Origin: Pseudodesulfovibrio alkaliphilus
Lineage (GTDB): Bacteria; Desulfobacterota; Desulfovibrionia; Desulfovibrionales; Desulfovibrionaceae
Reading direction: 5' to 3'
Assembly (NCBI RefSeq): GCF_009729555.1
Contig: NZ_WODC01000003.1
Location: 62,001-126,000, forward strand
Length of the DNA: 64,000 bases
Shown one piece after another: positions 26,807 through 37,472 of this stretch. The translations under genes were made by a program, and so were the position numbers. The notes under the pieces are model-generated. The model was given only the letters and a program-made list of their open reading frames with translations. It made no database searches and was not told where the DNA came from. Position 1 is the stretch's first letter; each line of letters begins with the position of its first letter.

Positions 26807-27547
26807 GTGAGCGATTATCCGCAGATTCTGGGCGTCTACTCCCTGTCGCAAGAGGCCGAGATCGGCACCGGCGGCACCCAGGGCAAACACCAAAACGTGA
26901 CCTACTGGTACGCGCGCCAGCTCTCGCCCGCAGAATTCGAGGTCCAGCCGCTCAACGCCCACCATGTGCCCTCGGGCGTCAGAAGCGTCCTCGGCGAGAT
27001 CAACTTCCTCAGGCAGTACACGCCCGAGCCCCATTACTACCGCATCCACACGGTTCCGGCCCTCAATACCCTGAGCCGAAAGGTGAAGATGGGCAACGAG
27101 GCCTTTGCCTCGGGCGATCTCGACGAGGCCGAGCGCCAGTTTCTCAAGGCACTGATGATCGACGAGAAACACGTGGACGCCAACTACGGACTGGGCGAGG
27201 TCTACTCCGAGCAAAAGGATTTCGACAAACTCAAGAAGGTGCTCGAAACCCTCCTCGGCCTTGACGAGGCGTTCACCTACGAACACCGGCAGAAATTCAA
27301 CCAGTTCGGCATCTCGCTGCGCAAGAACGGCCACTACGACGAGTCCATCCGCTACTACAACAAGTCCCTGGAAATCGTGGAGGACGACGAGAACGTCTAC
27401 TTCAATCTCGCCCGGGTCTATTATGAAAAAGGCATGAGCGACCTGTGCGTTCGCAGCCTGGAACAGGCCTTAAGCCTCAACCCCGAGTTCGTCGAGGCCC
27501 AGAAATTCCTCAAGTATTGCCAAAAATCGGCCCAGGCTCAGGCATAG
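26807..27547 (+). CDS. TPR protein with a shared N-terminal domain (paralogue 1)
   Basis: 246 residues. The N-terminal ~75 residues (ILGVYSLSQEAEIGTGGT, VTYWYARQLSP, PLNAHHVPSG) form an unrecognised domain. The remainder holds about four tetratricopeptide repeats (GNEAFASGDLDEAERQFLKAL, GLGEVYSEQKDFDKLKKVL, GISLRKNGHYDESIRYYNKSL, ARVYYEKGMSDLCVRSLEQAL). A second gene in this window (37473-38312, minus) has the same architecture. GTG 26807 follows GGAG by 8 nt. A protein-protein interaction role is likely. Confidence 0.8.
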   Translation: MSDYPQILGVYSLSQEAEIGTGGTQGKHQNVTYWYARQLSPAEFEVQPLNAHHVPSGVRSVLGEINFLRQYTPEPHYYRIHTVPALNTLSRKVKMGNEAFASGDLDEAERQFLKALMIDEKHVDANYGLGEVYSEQKDFDKLKKVLETLLGLDEAFTYEHRQKFNQFGISLRKNGHYDESIRYYNKSLEIVEDDENVYFNLARVYYEKGMSDLCVRSLEQALSLNPEFVEAQKFLKYCQKSAQAQA

Positions 27548-27566
27548 CCCCTCAGGGGGGCGCCCG

Positions 27567-28385
27567 TCACAGCCACTCGGTCCGGGCCGCAGGCCTGGGC
27601 GGTGCGGCAGCGTAGCGTCTGGCCGGGCGGCCGAGCAGCAATGCGCCGCGCACCACGCGGCTCTCGTCCAGCCCGAGGGTTTCCGTCACCCGCGGGTCAT
27701 GCCTGGCCGCCGCGCAGAGATACCCGCACCAGCACGCCCCGAGCCCGGCTCCGGCGGCCGCCAGCTCCAGATACGTCACCGCGATGACCCCGTCCTCGGC
27801 CGGGGTGATGCCTTGAGCCGGGGTATGGGCCACGGCCAGCATGGGTGCGTCCCGGCAGATGATGTCCACGCCCGCGTCAAAGGCCGCCGCCACCCCGGCC
27901 AGATGCAGGGCTGCGGCCAGGGGCGTCTGCCGCTCCGCCTCGTCGCGCATCCACTGCGCCACGGCCGTGGCAACAACGCGCACCGCCTCCGGGGTTGCGG
28001 CCACCACCCATTCCACGGGCCGGGCGTTGTGACCCGAGGGTGCGTACTGGGTCAGGTCGAGGAGCCGGGCCACCAATCGGCGATCGGGCGGCTCGGGCCT
28101 GAAGGTGCGCATGGAGCGCCGCGCCCTGAGCAGCCATTCCACCTGATCAAGGGAGGGCCGGTCGGCCCGATCAAGGCGCACCGGGCCGGAGGCGAAGCGG
28201 TCGAGCCGCAGCGCCCCGCGGGGACAGACGGCCACGCAATGGCCGCACTCGAGGCAATAGGCCTGCTTTTTCTCATGGGGCACGGGCAGCTGATCCGGTG
28301 CGCCGACAATGCAGCCGACCGGACACACGGCCGCGCACAGGCCGTCGCGGGCGCAGGCGTCGGCATCAACGGTGAACAGGGGCAT
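27567..28385 (-). CDS. ferredoxin-nitroreductase fusion protein
   Basis: 272 residues. The N-terminus carries two 4Fe-4S binding motifs (C11-x5-C-x3-C-x3-C in CARDGLCAAVCPVGC, and CLECGHCVAVCP). An FMN nitroreductase domain follows (RRSMRTFRPEPPDRRLVARLLDLTQYAPSGHNARPVEW, GAGLGACWCGYL). Such proteins are common in anaerobes; the substrate is not predictable. ATG 28385 has CGGAGGAA about 5 nt upstream. It converges with the TPR gene, 19 nt apart. Confidence 0.9.
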   Translation of the reverse strand: MPLFTVDADACARDGLCAAVCPVGCIVGAPDQLPVPHEKKQAYCLECGHCVAVCPRGALRLDRFASGPVRLDRADRPSLDQVEWLLRARRSMRTFRPEPPDRRLVARLLDLTQYAPSGHNARPVEWVVAATPEAVRVVATAVAQWMRDEAERQTPLAAALHLAGVAAAFDAGVDIICRDAPMLAVAHTPAQGITPAEDGVIAVTYLELAAAGAGLGACWCGYLCAAARHDPRVTETLGLDESRVVRGALLLGRPARRYAAAPPRPAARTEWL

Positions 28386-28473
28386 GGAGTTCCTCCGGGG
28401 TTGAGGTGCGGCCCCATGGTGCCTCTTTCCTGCCGGAGGAGCAAGAACCGGAGCCAGGAAGCCGGGGCGCACG

Positions 28474-28502
28474 TTGACCGGCCAGCGGTTTTCCCGTAAT
28501 TC
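28474..28502 (+). promoter_or_regulatory. promoter of glnS
   Basis: TTGACC (28474-28479), a 17-nt spacer and TAATTC (28497-28502), about 100 nt before ATG 28604. Confidence 0.45.
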
Positions 28503-28603
28503 GATGACCCGGCGCGATTATCATTTCCCCCCAGGACCGCATCCGGCAAAGCAACAAGGACAAGGCTGCCAGGGCAAGCCCCATGGCAACGAGGAAACAG
28601 CAC

Positions 28604-30379
<1,776 letters not shown>

Positions 30380-30449
30380 GCAGGCCGAGGGGCAAGGGCG
30401 GAATCGGCTTCGTTTCCTGACGCGCCTCCGCCGCCAGGACCGATCTTCG

Positions 30450-30478
30450 TTTACATTCGGGCCGTTCGCAGGTACAAA
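30450..30478 (+). promoter_or_regulatory. promoter of the cation-transport cassette
   Basis: TTTACA (30450-30455), a 17-nt spacer and TACAAA (30473-30478). The transcript would start near 30485, about 25 nt before ATG 30510. Confidence 0.5.
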
Positions 30479-30509
30479 CCTAGTTGCATCAAAGAAGCTG
30501 GAGGACACC

Positions 30510-30986
30510 ATGGACGTCAAGACAACGGATCTGCCCGGCATCGGGAAAAAATACTCCATGACCACCGTGGGCGGGAAGCACATCGTGGTCCTGCTTCACC
30601 TGACGGGCAACCGGGAAATCTACTATTTCGAAGACCCGGACGACGATCCCCTGGCCACGGTCAAGTTCAGCGACGAGGAGGCCCGCAAGCTCGGGGCCAT
30701 CCTGCTCGGCGTGGACTACCAGCCCGTGGCCGACGACCGCATGGACCTCCTGCTCCGCTCGGTACGCATCGAGTGGATCAAGGTCGGTGCCGCCAGCCAG
30801 ATCAAGGACAAGACCATCGCCGAGTCCCAGATCCGCAAGATGACCGGCTCCACCATCATCGGCATCGACCGGGGCGGCGCCATCATCGGCAGCCCGGACA
30901 TCACCGAGGTCATCACCGAGGGCGATGTGCTCATGGCCATCGGTTCGCGGGAGCAGATCAAGGCCCTCGAAGACCTGTGCCGCTAG
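30510..30986 (+). CDS. TrkA-C (RCK_C) regulatory subunit of a cation:proton antiporter
   Basis: 158 residues. The N-terminal ~70 residues are compact, with KKYSMTTVGGKHIVVLLHLTGNREIYYFEDPDDDP. The C-terminal part (from SQIKDKTIAESQIRKMTGSTIIGIDRGGAIIGSP) is a TrkA-C domain, which binds regulatory nucleotides. The organisation matches KhtT, the regulator of the KhtU K+/H+ antiporter, and the next gene is a CPA2 antiporter. GGAGG lies 6 nt before ATG 30510. Confidence 0.88.
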   Translation: MDVKTTDLPGIGKKYSMTTVGGKHIVVLLHLTGNREIYYFEDPDDDPLATVKFSDEEARKLGAILLGVDYQPVADDRMDLLLRSVRIEWIKVGAASQIKDKTIAESQIRKMTGSTIIGIDRGGAIIGSPDITEVITEGDVLMAIGSREQIKALEDLCR

Positions 30987-31043
30987 GCGGCATACCGGAG
31001 GCCGCAGCCCCCGGACGCGCACAACACCACTGAGCGAGGCCAC

Positions 31044-32219
31044 ATGGACAGCCTTCCCTTCCTCCTCCTGGCCGGCATCGTGCTGATCACCTTCTTCGGG
31101 GCGTCCCTGACCTCCATGAAGATCAGGGTGCCCTCGGTGCTGATCTACATCCTGCTCGGGGTGGTCCTGGCCGGGCATATCAGCGACCACAAGCAGATCC
31201 ACGAGGCCGCCGAAATCGGCATCGTCTTCCTCTTCTTCATCGTGGGCCTCGAGTTTCCCCTGATCCGAATGATGGATGTGGGACGGCGCATCTGGCCGGC
31301 CGGGCTCATCGACGTGGCCCTCAACTTCGGCGTGGTCATGGGCTTTGGCCTGATCCTGGGGCTCGACATCCTCTCCGCCTTCATCATCGGCTCCGTGTCC
31401 TATGCCACCAGCTCGTCCATCACGGTCAAGCTGCTGGAGGAAAAGAAGCGGCTGGCCAACCCCGAGTCCGAGTTCATCCTCGGCCTGCTCATCTTCGAGG
31501 ACCTTGTGGCCCCGCTGCTGGTCACCTTCATCGCCGCCACCGTGGGCGGGGAGGAGATGACCGCCGGGTTCGCCGGACTGCTCACCCTCAAGATCGTCCT
31601 CTTCGTGGCCGGGGCTGTGGTCATCGCCTACTTCGGCTTCCGCCGGATGACCACCTTCGTGGGCCGCTACATCCAGACCGACTTCATCCCCCTGTTCGCG
31701 GCCGGACTGGCCCTGGCCTATGCGGGGCTGGCTCTCTGGCTCGGCCTCTCCGAGATCCTGGGCGCGTTCCTGGCCGGGGTCATGCTCTCGGAAACGGGCA
31801 AGGCCCACGACCTGGAGCAGCTCTTCATCCCGCTGCGCAACATCATGCTCCCCTTCTTCTTCTTCTGGTTCGGGACCACGGTGCAGTTCGGCGACGGCGT
31901 GCCCATGCCCCTGCTGCTGGGAGTATGCGTGGTCTGGGCCGTGATCGGCAAGGTGCTCACCGGCTACCTGGGCGGGCGCATCTCGGGCCTCTCGCCCAAG
32001 ATCGCGGCCAGGGCCGGACTCTCGCTGGTCCAGCGGGGAGAATTCTCGGCCGTCATCGCCAGCCTGGCCGCGGCCCAGCTGCGCGTGTTCAGCGGCGTCT
32101 ACGTCATCATCACGGCCATGCTCGGGGTCTTTCTCTTCCAAAAGGCACCTGCCTATGCCGACCGCTTCCACCAGTGGCGCAAGGCCCGCAAGGCGGCCAA
32201 GACCGAAACCGCTGGATAG
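31044..32219 (+). CDS. CPA2-family K+(Na+)/H+ antiporter (KhtU/KefB-like)
   Basis: 391 residues with about twelve TM segments. GLEFPLIRMM, the SSSITVKLLEE helix, LIFEDLVAPLL and GAFLAGVMLSET are family landmarks. The C-terminus is short and has no RCK domain; regulation presumably comes from the separate TrkA-C protein encoded 57 nt upstream. It would exchange K+ or Na+ for protons at the inner membrane. Confidence 0.9.
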   Translation: MDSLPFLLLAGIVLITFFGASLTSMKIRVPSVLIYILLGVVLAGHISDHKQIHEAAEIGIVFLFFIVGLEFPLIRMMDVGRRIWPAGLIDVALNFGVVMGFGLILGLDILSAFIIGSVSYATSSSITVKLLEEKKRLANPESEFILGLLIFEDLVAPLLVTFIAATVGGEEMTAGFAGLLTLKIVLFVAGAVVIAYFGFRRMTTFVGRYIQTDFIPLFAAGLALAYAGLALWLGLSEILGAFLAGVMLSETGKAHDLEQLFIPLRNIMLPFFFFWFGTTVQFGDGVPMPLLLGVCVVWAVIGKVLTGYLGGRISGLSPKIAARAGLSLVQRGEFSAVIASLAAAQLRVFSGVYVIITAMLGVFLFQKAPAYADRFHQWRKARKAAKTETAG

Positions 32220-32361
32220 CCGTCTCCCCAACGCCACCACCCGGCACCGGGCGAAACGCCTTGAAAACCCATCCTGGTGCTGATAATTTCTCTATTGTCG
32301 GCGACCTGATTCCCCGACACGCCCGCCCATGCTACCACTGGAGAAACAGGTGAAGACCGGA

Positions 32362-33045
32362 ATGAACGAGAACCTCAAGGAAGTCCTGCTGGCCGTGCTG
32401 CCCATCGCCGGGGTGGTCGTCCTGTTGCAGGTGTTTCTCGTCTCCCTGCCCTGGGATGTCTTTGCACGCTTTCTGGTGGGCGCGGCCATGGTCCTTGCCG
32501 GGCTGTTCCTCTTTCTCCAGGGTGTGAAGATCGGGCTTCTCCCCATGGGCGAGGCCGTGGGCGGCGACCTGCCCAAGCACGGCTCGCTACGCTTCCTGCT
32601 CTTCTTTTCCTTCATCCTCGGCTTTGCCGTGACCGTGGCCGAGCCGGACGTGCGCGTGCTGGCCCATCAGGTGGACCTCGCCTCCCATGGCGCGGTCAAC
32701 AGGCAGGTGCTCATCCTCAGCGTGGCGCTTGGCGTGGCCATCTTCGTGGTCCTGGCCATGGCCCGCATCGTCTTCAAAACGCCCATCGCCTGGCTCTACG
32801 CGGTCAGCTACCTGCTGATCATCACCCTGTCGCTGGTCACTCCGGCCGACTACGTGCCCATCGCCTTTGACGCGGGCGGCGTGACCACCGGGCCGGTGAC
32901 GGTTCCCTTCATCCTGGCCCTGGGCCTCGGCACCGTGGCGGTCATGGGCGGCCGCTCGTCTTTTTCCGACGGCTTCGGCCTTGTGGGTCTGGCCTCGGTG
33001 GGGCCGGTCATCGGGGTCATGCTCCTGGGGATGTTCTACGGATGA
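32362..33045 (+). CDS. DUF1538 membrane protein, UmpA-like
   Basis: 227 residues with about seven TM segments. The motifs GFAVTVAEPDVRVLAHQVD and IAFDAGGVTTGPVTVPFILALGLG mark the DUF1538 family. A DUF1538 pair (UmpAB of Halomonas) has been described as a two-component Na+(Li+,K+)/H+ antiporter. Here too the gene is followed by a second DUF1538 gene, joined by a 4-nt overlap. ATG 32362 is chosen because AGGTGA lies 8 nt upstream; ATG 32329 is an alternative. Confidence 0.85.
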   Translation: MNENLKEVLLAVLPIAGVVVLLQVFLVSLPWDVFARFLVGAAMVLAGLFLFLQGVKIGLLPMGEAVGGDLPKHGSLRFLLFFSFILGFAVTVAEPDVRVLAHQVDLASHGAVNRQVLILSVALGVAIFVVLAMARIVFKTPIAWLYAVSYLLIITLSLVTPADYVPIAFDAGGVTTGPVTVPFILALGLGTVAVMGGRSSFSDGFGLVGLASVGPVIGVMLLGMFYG

Positions 33046-33770
33046 CCGGCCTGCTCGACTTTCTCGACTTCGGCCACGTGGTCGCCGAGGTGCTCCAGGC
33101 ACTGACCCCGCTGGTGCTTTTTTTCATCTTCTTTCAGGTGCGCTACCTCAAGCTGCCCACGGAATATGTGCTGAACATGGCCAAGGGGCTGGCCCTGTGC
33201 ATGGCCGGGCTGGTCCTCTTCCTGCAAGGGGTGCAGGTGGGCTTCATGCCCGTGGGCACGGCCATGGGCGAAGTCCTTGGCGCCATGGATTCCACCTGGC
33301 CGCTCATTCCCATCGGCTTTGTCCTCGGTCTGGTGGCCACCGTGGCCGAGCCCGCGGTGCACATTCTCAGCCAGCAGGTGGAAAAGGCGTCCTCGGGCAG
33401 CATCAAGGGCAAGGTTATTCTCATTGCCCTGTCCCTGGGCGTGGCCGTGTTCGTGGCCCTGGGCATGGCCAAGATCATCTACGGCGTTCCCATCCATCAC
33501 ATCCTCATCCCGGGCTATCTGGCCGCCCTGGTCATGATGCGCTTTTGCGACCCGACCTTCATCGCCATCGCCTTTGACGCGGGCGGAGTGGCCACCGGCC
33601 CCATGACCGTGACCTTTGTCCTGGCCGTGGCCCTGGGCATCGCCTCGGCCATGGAAGGGCGCGACCCCATTCTGGACGGCTTCGGGCTCATCGCCCTGGT
33701 GGCCCTGGCCCCCATCCTCTCGGTCATGGCCCTGGGAATGATCGTGACTTACGCAAAGAGAAGGAGTTAG
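33042..33770 (+). CDS. DUF1538 membrane protein, UmpB-like
   Basis: 242 residues and about seven TM segments. It is a divergent homologue of the preceding protein, with matching GLVATVAEPAVHILSQQVE and IAFDAGGVATGPMTVTFVLAVALG motifs. The two probably form one transporter, as in UmpAB. The start overlaps the first gene by 4 nt, and the PII-like gene begins 2 nt after its stop. Confidence 0.85.
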   Translation: MTGLLDFLDFGHVVAEVLQALTPLVLFFIFFQVRYLKLPTEYVLNMAKGLALCMAGLVLFLQGVQVGFMPVGTAMGEVLGAMDSTWPLIPIGFVLGLVATVAEPAVHILSQQVEKASSGSIKGKVILIALSLGVAVFVALGMAKIIYGVPIHHILIPGYLAALVMMRFCDPTFIAIAFDAGGVATGPMTVTFVLAVALGIASAMEGRDPILDGFGLIALVALAPILSVMALGMIVTYAKRRS

Positions 33771-33772
33771 GC

Positions 33773-34117
33773 ATGGAACTGGACATCCCCTTTGACCTGA
33801 TCGTCACCGTGGTGGACAAGGGCAACTGCGAGGCCATCATCACCGCCTCCAAGGCTGCCGGCGCCGAGGGGGGAACCATCATTCCCGGACGCGGCACCGG
33901 CATCCGCGAGAACAAGAAGCTCTGGGGCATCCCCATCGAACCGGAAAAGGACATTGTCCTGACCATCGTGCCCAGCGACCGAACGCAGGGGATTCTCCGG
34001 GCCATCGTGGATGCGGGCGACCTGAACCAGCCGGGCAAGGGCATCGCCTTTGTCCTGGAACTGAAGAACGTGGCAGGCATCTGCCACCTTTTAAACCAAG
34101 AGGCTACCGGCAACTGA
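33773..34117 (+). CDS. PII-like signalling protein
   Basis: 114 residues with the ferredoxin-like PII layout: FDLIVTVVDKGNCEAIITASKAAGAEGGTII, then GIPIEPEKDIVLTIVPSDRTQGILRAIVDAGDLNQPGKGIAFVLEL. The classical T-loop is short and lacks a recognisable modification tyrosine, so this is a PII-like protein rather than GlnB/GlnK. It starts 2 nt after the DUF1538 pair and precedes a potassium channel, so it probably regulates one of them, perhaps in response to a nucleotide (inference). Confidence 0.8.
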   Translation: MELDIPFDLIVTVVDKGNCEAIITASKAAGAEGGTIIPGRGTGIRENKKLWGIPIEPEKDIVLTIVPSDRTQGILRAIVDAGDLNQPGKGIAFVLELKNVAGICHLLNQEATGN

Positions 34118-34173
34118 GCCGGTGACCAGCCGCGACAGGCCCCGGAGCCAAGGCGTCATCACGGAACCGCACC

Positions 34174-35862
34174 ATGAAGTTCATCCCCTCGCAGATAGCC
34201 TTCTTCGTCCGCGACAGGCGCACCCAGCGCAACCTGCGCGCCCTGGTCAAGTTCATTCTCTTCCTGCTGGCGTGCATCACCCTCTACAGTGTGCTCTTCC
34301 ATGTGCTCATGGAGCGCGAGGGGCAGGAATTTTCATGGGTGACGGGATTTTATTGGACGCTTACCGTCATGTCCACCCTGGGGTTCGGCGACATCACCTT
34401 CACCTCTGACCTGGGCAGGATGTTCTCGCTGGTGGTGCTGCTCTCGGGCGTCGTCTTCCTGCTGGTCATGCTCCCCTTCACCTTCATCCAGTTCTTCTAC
34501 GCGCCCTTTCTCGAAGCCCAGACCAAGTCGCGGGTGCGCCGCGAGATGCCCGAGACCGCCTCGGGCCACCTGATTATCGTCGGGGCCGATCCCGTGGCCC
34601 TGAACCTGGCCGTACGCCTCGACCAGTTCCACTTCGACCACTGCATCCTGGTCCACGACGTGCACCATGCCCTGGACCTCATGGACCAGGGCTACAAGCC
34701 CGTTGTCGGCCCGTCCGACGACCCGGAGACCTATCGGCGGCTGCGGGCGGACAAGGCGGCCATGGTGGTGGTCCTAAGCGACGACATGAAAAACACCAAC
34801 GCCGCCTTCACCATCCGCGAGGTGGCGCCCGAGGTGCCCATCGTGGCCAACGCCGATTCCCAGGAATCCCTGGACATCCTCCGGCTGGCCGGGGCGAGCC
34901 ACGTCTTCCAGTTCATGCGTATGCTCGGCGAGATGCTGGCCCGGCGCAACCTGGGCGCGGGTGCGCGCAGCAACGTCATCGGCAGCGTCAGCGAGCTGCT
35001 CCTGGCCGAGGCGCCCGCCCAGGGCACCCCGCTGGTGGGCCGGACCATCCGCGACTGCGGCCTGCGCGACGCCACGGGCATGAACATCGTCGGCCTGTGG
35101 GAGCGCGGCCGGGTCGAGGCCCCGCGCCCGGACACGGTCATCGGCCCAAGCTCGGTCCTGGTCCTGGCCGGGACCAGGGACCAGCTCGACGCCTTCGACG
35201 CCTTTGCCGGTCCCACCGCGCCGGTAGCAGCCCCGGTGCTGGTCCTTGGCGGCGGCCGGGTGGGCCGGGCCACGGCCAGGACCCTGGCCGCCCAGGGCGT
35301 GGACTACCGCATTGTGGAGAAAAACCAAAAGCTCATCCGCGACGGGGAACACTACGTCCACGGCAGCGCCTCGGACCTCGAAACCCTGGAGGCCGCGGGC
35401 ATCGACAAGGCCCCGTCGGTCTTCGTCACCACCCACAACGACGATCTGAACATCTACCTGACCATCTACTGCCGCCGATTGCGCCCGGACATCCAGATCG
35501 TCAGCCGGGCCACCCTGGACCGCAACATCAGCGTCCTGCACAAGGCCGGGGCCGACCTGGTCATGTCCTACGCCACCATCACGGCCAACACCATCATCAA
35601 CCTCCTCAGCCCGGGCAAGGTGCTCACCCTGACCGAGGGGCTGAACATCTTCCGGGTCAAGGTCCACCGCTCCCTGGAGGGCTCCACCCTCATGGACAGC
35701 GGCCTGCGCCAGGAAACCGGGTGCAGCGTCATCGCCGTGGACCGCGACGGCACCCTGGAGGTCAACCCGGACCCGGCCCGGGCTCTCAGCGCGGACGACT
35801 CCCTCTACGTCATCGGCGACGCCTCGGCCGAGCGCCTGTTCATGGAAAAATATCCGGGCTGA
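34174..35862 (+). CDS. potassium channel with two RCK (TrkA) modules
   Basis: 562 residues. The first ~110 residues have two TM helices around a pore helix and the selectivity filter TLGFGD (68-73). Two TrkA-N/TrkA-C units follow. The first Rossmann motif is altered (IVGADPVALNLAV), while the second is canonical (VLGGGRVGRATARTL), which suggests only the second binds nucleotide normally. It completes the cassette by providing K+ flux beside two antiporters. Confidence 0.92.
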   Translation: MKFIPSQIAFFVRDRRTQRNLRALVKFILFLLACITLYSVLFHVLMEREGQEFSWVTGFYWTLTVMSTLGFGDITFTSDLGRMFSLVVLLSGVVFLLVMLPFTFIQFFYAPFLEAQTKSRVRREMPETASGHLIIVGADPVALNLAVRLDQFHFDHCILVHDVHHALDLMDQGYKPVVGPSDDPETYRRLRADKAAMVVVLSDDMKNTNAAFTIREVAPEVPIVANADSQESLDILRLAGASHVFQFMRMLGEMLARRNLGAGARSNVIGSVSELLLAEAPAQGTPLVGRTIRDCGLRDATGMNIVGLWERGRVEAPRPDTVIGPSSVLVLAGTRDQLDAFDAFAGPTAPVAAPVLVLGGGRVGRATARTLAAQGVDYRIVEKNQKLIRDGEHYVHGSASDLETLEAAGIDKAPSVFVTTHNDDLNIYLTIYCRRLRPDIQIVSRATLDRNISVLHKAGADLVMSYATITANTIINLLSPGKVLTLTEGLNIFRVKVHRSLEGSTLMDSGLRQETGCSVIAVDRDGTLEVNPDPARALSADDSLYVIGDASAERLFMEKYPG

Positions 35863-35943
35863 CGCGAGGGCCAATGGGCATAGCTCCGAACGAAACGGTG
35901 AACCTCTTGTAAACAATTCAACTTCCCGTTAATAGACAGGATC

Positions 35944-37371
35944 ATGTCAGCCAGAACCGTGCTCTTCATCGCGGAACCGCAGTCCGTGACCGCCGTTTTT
36001 CCCACCCTCAAAGCGGCGGGGCTCCAGGCCGGGCTGGCCGACAACCTGACCGGAGCCCTCGGGTTCATCAGGAAATCCCAACCCTGCCTTGTCTTCTGCC
36101 GCCCGGCCATGCAGGGATTCGACGCCCGCTCCCTACTCGATCAGGCCCGCGCCGCCGACGCTTTTCCTCCTGTGATCATCTTCACGCCAAACGGCAACGC
36201 CGAGGAGGCCACCCGCTTCCTCTCCATGGGCGCACGCGACTACTGGGTCGAGCCCCTGGCCTGGGACAAGATCAAGCTGGTGCTCCCGCCCGAGCCCACT
36301 GCGCCGCAACAGCCAGAGCCCACTGCCCCTTCCCAGCCGCAGCGCCCCCCCGCCGCCCAGGCCGGGCCCGGCAAATTTCACATCATCGGCCGCCACGAGG
36401 CCGTACTGCGCGTCCTCGCCCTGGCCCGGCAGGTGGCCCGGTCCAAGGCCACGGTGCTCATCTCCGGCGAATCAGGCACCGGCAAGGAAATGTTCGCCCG
36501 CTACCTGCACCACAGCTCGGACCGCACGGACAAGCCCTTTGTGGCCATCAACTGCGCGGCCCTGCCCGAGCACCTGCTGGAATCCGAACTCTTCGGCCAC
36601 GAAAAGGGGGCCTTCACCGGAGCCATCAGCCGCAAGCCCGGCAAGTTCGAGCTGGCCCACGGCGGCACCATCCTCCTCGACGAAATCACCGAGATGGACC
36701 TCGGCCTCCAGGCCAAGCTCCTGCGCGTGCTCCAGGAGTCTGAGTTCGACAGGGTGGGCGGGGTGGAGACTGTCAGCGTGGACGTGCGCGTCCTGGCCAC
36801 CACCAACCGCGACATCGAAGGAGCCGTGGCCGAGGGCAAGTTCCGCCAGGACCTCTTCTATCGCCTCAACGTCATCCCCCTCAAGCTGCCCGCCCTCCGC
36901 GAGCGCGGCGACGATGTCCTGCTGCTGGCCGAATTCTTCGCCAACAAGTTCAGCGCGGCCTACGGCCTGGGCCAGCTCGCCTTTACCGAAAACGCCAAGA
37001 ACTGGCTCATGGACTACGACTGGCCCGGCAATGTGCGCGAATTGCAGAACCTCATGGAACGCGCCGTGCTCCTGGCCGGAGCCGGCCCCATCCAGACCCG
37101 TCACTTCCTTATGGGGGACGAGGGATGGACGCCCGACGACCTGACCTCGGTGGGCGCGGAGCAACAGGCCGCCAGCCAGACCCCGCCGCCCGCCTCCATG
37201 GCCGAGGCTCTCTCGGTCATGCCCCTGCACGAGATGGAAAAACGCCTGATCCTCAAAAGCCTGGAGGAGACCACGGGCAACCGCACCAGGGCCGCCGAAC
37301 TGCTGGGCATCTCGGTACGCACCCTGCGCAACAAGCTCAACGAGTACAAGAAACAGGGGCTGGATGTCTGA
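35944..37371 (+). CDS. sigma-54-dependent activator with degenerate receiver
   Basis: 475 residues. The N-terminal ~110 residues fold like a receiver, but the phosphoacceptor position is R53 (CLVFCRPAM) and only one acidic residue remains in the active-site pair, so phosphorylation is unlikely. A Pro-rich linker (115-140) leads to an AAA+ domain with Walker A GESGTGKE (175-182) and GAFTGA (222-227), which contacts sigma-54, and the arginine-finger-type region GNVREL. The C-terminus is a Fis-type HTH (TRAAELLGISVRTLRNKL). Target genes are unknown. A strong terminator follows. Confidence 0.9.
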   Translation: MSARTVLFIAEPQSVTAVFPTLKAAGLQAGLADNLTGALGFIRKSQPCLVFCRPAMQGFDARSLLDQARAADAFPPVIIFTPNGNAEEATRFLSMGARDYWVEPLAWDKIKLVLPPEPTAPQQPEPTAPSQPQRPPAAQAGPGKFHIIGRHEAVLRVLALARQVARSKATVLISGESGTGKEMFARYLHHSSDRTDKPFVAINCAALPEHLLESELFGHEKGAFTGAISRKPGKFELAHGGTILLDEITEMDLGLQAKLLRVLQESEFDRVGGVETVSVDVRVLATTNRDIEGAVAEGKFRQDLFYRLNVIPLKLPALRERGDDVLLLAEFFANKFSAAYGLGQLAFTENAKNWLMDYDWPGNVRELQNLMERAVLLAGAGPIQTRHFLMGDEGWTPDDLTSVGAEQQAASQTPPPASMAEALSVMPLHEMEKRLILKSLEETTGNRTRAAELLGISVRTLRNKLNEYKKQGLDV

Positions 37372-37396
37372 CCCCGGCCCCGCCCTGCAATAAACG

Positions 37397-37428
37397 CGGC
37401 CGACCTCCTTGGGGAAGTCGGCCGTTTT
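37397..37428 (+). terminator. intrinsic terminator after the sigma-54 activator
   Basis: CGGCCGAC (37397-37404) pairs with GTCGGCCG (37417-37424) around a 12-nt loop, followed by TTTTGTTT. Confidence 0.85.
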
Positions 37429-37472
37429 GTTTCTGCGGCAAGCCTTTTCCGGCACGGGCCGAGGGCATGGCC

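Noticed and set aside
35907-35935. TTGTAA-17-TAATAG as promoter of the sigma-54 activator
   Set aside because: It would give an almost leaderless transcript (ATG at 35944); spacing is good, but the evidence is too weak to list.
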